Assembly: GCA_022572185.1 (NCBI GenBank)
Contig: JACZWL010000012.1
Location: 1 to 64,000, forward strand
DNA length: 64,000 nt
Reading direction: 5' to 3'
Source of the DNA: Pseudomonadota bacterium
Lineage (GTDB): Bacteria > Pseudomonadota > Gammaproteobacteria > Steroidobacterales > Woeseiaceae
A program made the position numbers and the translations under genes. Below the pieces are notes generated by a model. It ran no database searches. It saw nothing but the letters and a program-made list of their open reading frames with translations, and was not told the origin of the DNA. Shown one piece after another: positions 60,839 to 64,000 of this stretch (positions are counted from its first letter, which is position 1; each line of letters starts with the position of its first letter).

Positions 60839-63800
60839 TCAGTCCGTTGTAGGACCGCGATGCTGTCCCGAAAGGAACAAGTACACGACCGGTACGACAA
60901 ACAGTGTAAACACTGTGCCAAAACTCATACCCCCGGCAATGACCCAGCCAATTTGATGGCGAGCTTCAGCGCCCGCGCCGGTCGCAAACGCGAGTGGCAC
61001 AGCGCCCAATACCATCGCACCCGTCGTCATCAGGATTGGCCGCAGTCGCAGAGAAGCCGACTGCAGCACCGCATCTCGTTTGGCCATGCCTTGTTCGCGC
61101 AATTGGTTTGCAAACTCAACGATTAGAATGCCGTGCTTCGATATCAGGCCGACCAGAGTGACCGCACCGATCTGGGTGTAGATATTCCACGACCCGGTCA
61201 CTGTCCACCAGCCGAGATCATTCCCCTTGTTCAACATCACCAGACACAGGAACGCACCGAACATGGCGAGCGGCACGGCCACCAATATGATCAGAGGATC
61301 TATGAAACTTTCGAATTGTGCGGACAGAACAAGATAGATAAAGATCAGTGCCAGCACCATCAGCGTCATCGCACCCGATGCGGACTCACGATATTCGCGT
61401 GACTGCCCCGACAGATCATAAAACGCGTCCGGCGCCACCTCACGCAATGCGTTTTCCATCCACTCGAGCGCCTCACCTTGCGAGTAACCGGGCGCAAGTC
61501 CGGCACTGATTGTCGCTGCCCGCAATTTATCGAAATGATTCAGCTCTTTTGCGGCAACCGTTTCCGTCACCGTGGCAAGATTCTGCAATTGGATCATCGT
61601 ATCGTTGTTGCCTCTGACGAAAATGTTACTGAGATCGCCCGGTGTCCGTCGTGACTCATCATCGATCTGCACGATTACGTCGTATTGCTCGGTACCCTTC
61701 TTGAAGCGCGTTACGTTTCGGCCGCCGAGCATTGTCTCGAGAGTGCGGCCGACATTATCGACACTGGCACCGACGATAGCGACTTTTTCGCGATTGATAT
61801 CGATCCGTAGCTCTGGCTTGTTGAGTTTGAGATCAGAGTCCGGATTGGTCAGCTGAGAGTTCTCGGCCATCTTCGCCAGGAGTTTCGACACCGTATCGTC
61901 CAGTTCTTCCCAGGTTCCGGTCGACTGCACGACGAAATTAACGGGCTGCCCGAAACGACTCTGCCCGAGCGGAGGCGGCGTAACCGGAAACGCTCTGAGG
62001 CCCGCTATGTCGGTAAATGCCGGAAACAGGCTCTCTGCAATCTGTTGCGCACTGCGCTCACGTTCGTTCCAGGGCTTAAGGCCGATGAAACCGATGACCT
62101 TCGTCACGCCACCGAATCCAATGATCTTGAAGAATCGGTTCTGTTCAGGCACAGCTTCGTAAATGTCCTCCATCTGCTTTGCATAGCGATCCGTATAGTC
62201 GATGGTCGCGCCTTCAGGTGCCGTCCCAAAACCGATAATGATGCCCTGATCCTCGGCCGGTGCGAGTTCCTCCGGCAGTGAAAGAAACAGGCCGACCATA
62301 CCGGCTACGACGGCTGCTGCCACTCCAATCGTCAGCCAGCGCAATCTGAGCACACGATCGAGCAGCGTGCGATAACCGTGATCGAGTCCCTTGAGAACCC
62401 GTTCGCCAAATTCGAAAAAGCGGCCATGCTTCTCATCATGATGCAGCAACTTGGAGCACATCATCGGTGACAGGGTAAGCGCCGTAAATCCTGAGACCAG
62501 CACCGCGCCTGCGAGCGTCAATGCGAACTCTATGAACAACATACCGCTGCGTCCGGTGGAGAACGCGAACGGCAAGTAGACAGCTGCCAGTGTGAGGGTC
62601 ATCGCAATAATAGCGAAACCGATTTCGGAGCTTCCTTTAAGCGCCGCCTGGAAGGGCGGTATGCCTGCCTCGATGTGACGGTAGATGTTTTCCAACATCA
62701 CAATTGCATCGTCGACAACCAGCCCGATCGCCAGCACCATGGCGAGAAGTGATAGTGTGTTGATCGTGAAGCCAAAAAGATTCATCAGCGCAAACGCGCC
62801 AATGAGCGATACCGGGATCGTGACCAACGGTATGATCACGGCACGCCAGTTTCTGAGGAACAGAAAAATTACGAGCATGACGAGGACGACTGCCTCGACC
62901 ACGGTCACATAAACCTCGTCGATCGATTCCCGGATAAAGACGGTCGAGTCGTAGGCCATCTCGACGCGCATGCCTTCGGGCAGTGTTCGTGTAATTTCCG
63001 GCAGCAACACTTTCAACGCGTTCGAGATGTCTAACGGATTTGCAACCGCCTGTTTGATGACGCCGAGAGGCACGGCATTACGCCTGTTGAAACGCGCACG
63101 AAACCGGGCAGAGTCCGCACCGAGTTCGATCCGCGCTACATCGCCTAGTCTGACCAGAAACTCGTCCGTGTTCTTCACGATGATCTGTGCAAACTCTTCC
63201 GGCTCACGCAGGTCGGTCTCCGCCAGCACCGTAAACTCGCGGTCTCTGCTTTCGACACGACCGGCCGGTACTTCAATGTTTTGCTGACGCAGTGCGTTTT
63301 CCACATCCTGTGGCGTGAGTCCGAAACCTGCGAGGCGGTCGGGATTGAGCCATATGCGCATCGCAAAGCGATTGCCGTAGACATCAGCCTGAGCAACGCC
63401 GGGAAGGGTCTGCACGCGGTCCTTCACGAGCCGTGTGGCAATGTCCGCAATCTCCGTCAAATTGTGGCGGTCCGACGAGAAGGCGAGATAGATGATAGGC
63501 TGCGCGTCCGCTTCCTGCTTCTGGACGATCGGTTCGTCGGCTTCCTCTGGCAGGAAACTTCGTGCCTGCGATACACGGTCTCGAACATCGCCGGCCGCAG
63601 CATCAGCATTCCGATCCAGGAGAAAACGCACCGTCACCTGACTCAATTCGGCGCGGCTAACGGAACTGATGAAATCGATGCCCTCGATTCCCGAGAGCGT
63701 ATCTTCGATCGGTTTGGTGATCTGCGACTCGATGACGTGCGCGTTGGCACCGGGATAGACGGTACGTACCGTAACGATCGGGACATCGACGTTCGGGATA

Positions 63801-63907
63801 AGACGCACCGCGAGCCGTTGGTAACTTATTATCCCGATCAGCAGGATAACAAGGTTCAGTACGGTGGCTAGCACCGGTCTGCGTATGGATATACTGGATA
63901 GCTGCAC
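60839..63907 (-). CDS. RND-family efflux permease (HAE1 type)
   Basis: Protein of 1022 aa with the N-terminal start SISIRRPVLATVLNLVILLIGIISYQRLAVRLIPNVDVPIV and PGANAHVIESQITKPIEDTLSGIEG, both typical of MexB/AcrB relatives. Twelve membrane helices are arranged in two halves. GLVVDDAIVMLENIYRHIE carries the Asp pair of TM4. Two large periplasmic loops follow TM1 and TM7. It is the last gene after its adaptor, whose end lies 7 bp upstream on the same strand. The substrates are drugs or envelope lipids; not determined. Confidence 0.93.
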   Translation of the reverse strand: MQLSSISIRRPVLATVLNLVILLIGIISYQRLAVRLIPNVDVPIVTVRTVYPGANAHVIESQITKPIEDTLSGIEGIDFISSVSRAELSQVTVRFLLDRNADAAAGDVRDRVSQARSFLPEEADEPIVQKQEADAQPIIYLAFSSDRHNLTEIADIATRLVKDRVQTLPGVAQADVYGNRFAMRIWLNPDRLAGFGLTPQDVENALRQQNIEVPAGRVESRDREFTVLAETDLREPEEFAQIIVKNTDEFLVRLGDVARIELGADSARFRARFNRRNAVPLGVIKQAVANPLDISNALKVLLPEITRTLPEGMRVEMAYDSTVFIRESIDEVYVTVVEAVVLVMLVIFLFLRNWRAVIIPLVTIPVSLIGAFALMNLFGFTINTLSLLAMVLAIGLVVDDAIVMLENIYRHIEAGIPPFQAALKGSSEIGFAIIAMTLTLAAVYLPFAFSTGRSGMLFIEFALTLAGAVLVSGFTALTLSPMMCSKLLHHDEKHGRFFEFGERVLKGLDHGYRTLLDRVLRLRWLTIGVAAAVVAGMVGLFLSLPEELAPAEDQGIIIGFGTAPEGATIDYTDRYAKQMEDIYEAVPEQNRFFKIIGFGGVTKVIGFIGLKPWNERERSAQQIAESLFPAFTDIAGLRAFPVTPPPLGQSRFGQPVNFVVQSTGTWEELDDTVSKLLAKMAENSQLTNPDSDLKLNKPELRIDINREKVAIVGASVDNVGRTLETMLGGRNVTRFKKGTEQYDVIVQIDDESRRTPGDLSNIFVRGNNDTMIQLQNLATVTETVAAKELNHFDKLRAATISAGLAPGYSQGEALEWMENALREVAPDAFYDLSGQSREYRESASGAMTLMVLALIFIYLVLSAQFESFIDPLIILVAVPLAMFGAFLCLVMLNKGNDLGWWTVTGSWNIYTQIGAVTLVGLISKHGILIVEFANQLREQGMAKRDAVLQSASLRLRPILMTTGAMVLGAVPLAFATGAGAEARHQIGWVIAGGMSFGTVFTLFVVPVVYLFLSGQHRGPTTD

Positions 63908-63914
63908 GGTGTCG

Positions 63915-64000
63915 CTAGTTGTCTATGCCGGTCGCCGGAATCGTCCGCACGGCTGCACCGTCAAATATCTTCATCTGACCCGCAGTGACGATTTCGTCTC
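63915..64000 (-). CDS. C-terminal end of an RND periplasmic adaptor (MFP), partial
   Basis: The minus-strand frame entering from the window edge reads DEIVTAGQMKIFDGAAVRTIPATGIDN and stops at TAG 63915-63917, 7 bp before the RND permease start. 'DEIVTAGQMK...DGAxV' is the conserved end of HlyD/AcrA-type adaptors. The rest of the gene lies outside the window. Confidence 0.85.
   Translation of the reverse strand, partial: DEIVTAGQMKIFDGAAVRTIPATGIDN

Noticed and set aside
1-64000. CRISPR array, prophage or transposase
   Set aside because: No regularly spaced direct repeats, phage structural genes, integrase or transposase motifs were recognised anywhere in the window.

Overview
The window looks like a chromosomal segment of a free-living, probably marine, heterotrophic gammaproteobacterium. 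The evidence is moderately high GC, dense gene packing with many ATGA overlaps, Gram-negative export signals, a TonB receptor, an RND pump and gammaproteobacterial protein styles. A Woeseiaceae/Chromatiales-like origin is my guess and is not proven. No rRNA, complete tRNA, CRISPR array, transposase or integrase was seen. Mobile DNA appears only as a MITE-like element, short palindromes and one tRNA 3'-fragment.

Layout. 1-1.95 kb: tail of an unknown gene with a terminator, a DUF2959-type secreted protein flanked by ~30-bp intergenic repeats, and a degenerate tRNA-Pro 3' half. 1.95-11.5 kb: acyl-CoA catabolism island (thioesterase, SDR, alpha-methylacyl-CoA racemase, TetR, thiolase, FadB/FadJ-like protein, enoyl-CoA isomerase/hydratase, acyl-CoA dehydrogenase, 3-hydroxyisobutyrate-type dehydrogenase), which points to 2-methyl-branched acyl chains. 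11.6-15.6 kb: TPP riboswitch followed by TonB receptor, YkoF-like thiamine-binding protein, PnuC/PnuT-type permease and thiamine-kinase-like protein, a complete thiamine salvage operon. 15.6-22.8 kb: glyoxalase II-like hydrolase, amidohydrolase, a frameshifted histidine phosphatase, a 40-bp perfect palindrome, a solitary form-II CoxL-like molybdenum hydroxylase subunit and a haloalkane dehalogenase.

22.8-32.4 kb: two-component Na+/solute symporter, M20 peptidase, membrane-anchored YheO-type PAS protein, CDF metal exporter, hypoxanthine phosphoribosyltransferase, lipoprotein lipase-like hydrolase, second amidohydrolase and an NTP-transferase. 32.6-35.4 kb: tight operon for CDP-linked lipid metabolism (CDP-alcohol phosphatidyltransferase, lipid kinase, CdsA-like, GtrA). 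35.5-43.4 kb: penicillin/AHL acylase-type hydrolase, the MITE-like element abutting a truncated MFS gene, two thioredoxin-fold proteins, HPPD, a soluble reductive-dehalogenase-like Fe-S protein and an NSS transporter. 43.6-49.4 kb: MetE-type methyltransferase, DUF547 protein, a Tes/MJ0619-like radical SAM protein with an overlapping methyltransferase, a small membrane protein and a TehB-like methyltransferase.

49.4-64 kb: HTH / ABC ATPase / permease-GldG fusion / DUF4340 operon; two small exported helical proteins beside a broken phospholipase D (cardiolipin synthase) gene; a large secreted protein joining a subtilisin domain to a metzincin-type HExxHxxNxxH domain, followed by a lipoprotein paralogous to its C-terminal half; and an RND pump with the end of its adaptor gene.

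The most unusual items are the double-protease plus paralogous lipoprotein pair (56.4-60.8 kb), the Tes-like radical SAM/methyltransferase pair (45.9-48.1 kb), and the family of hairpins with compensatory arm changes related to the MITE termini (10.6, 22.8, 37.9 and 43.4 kb).
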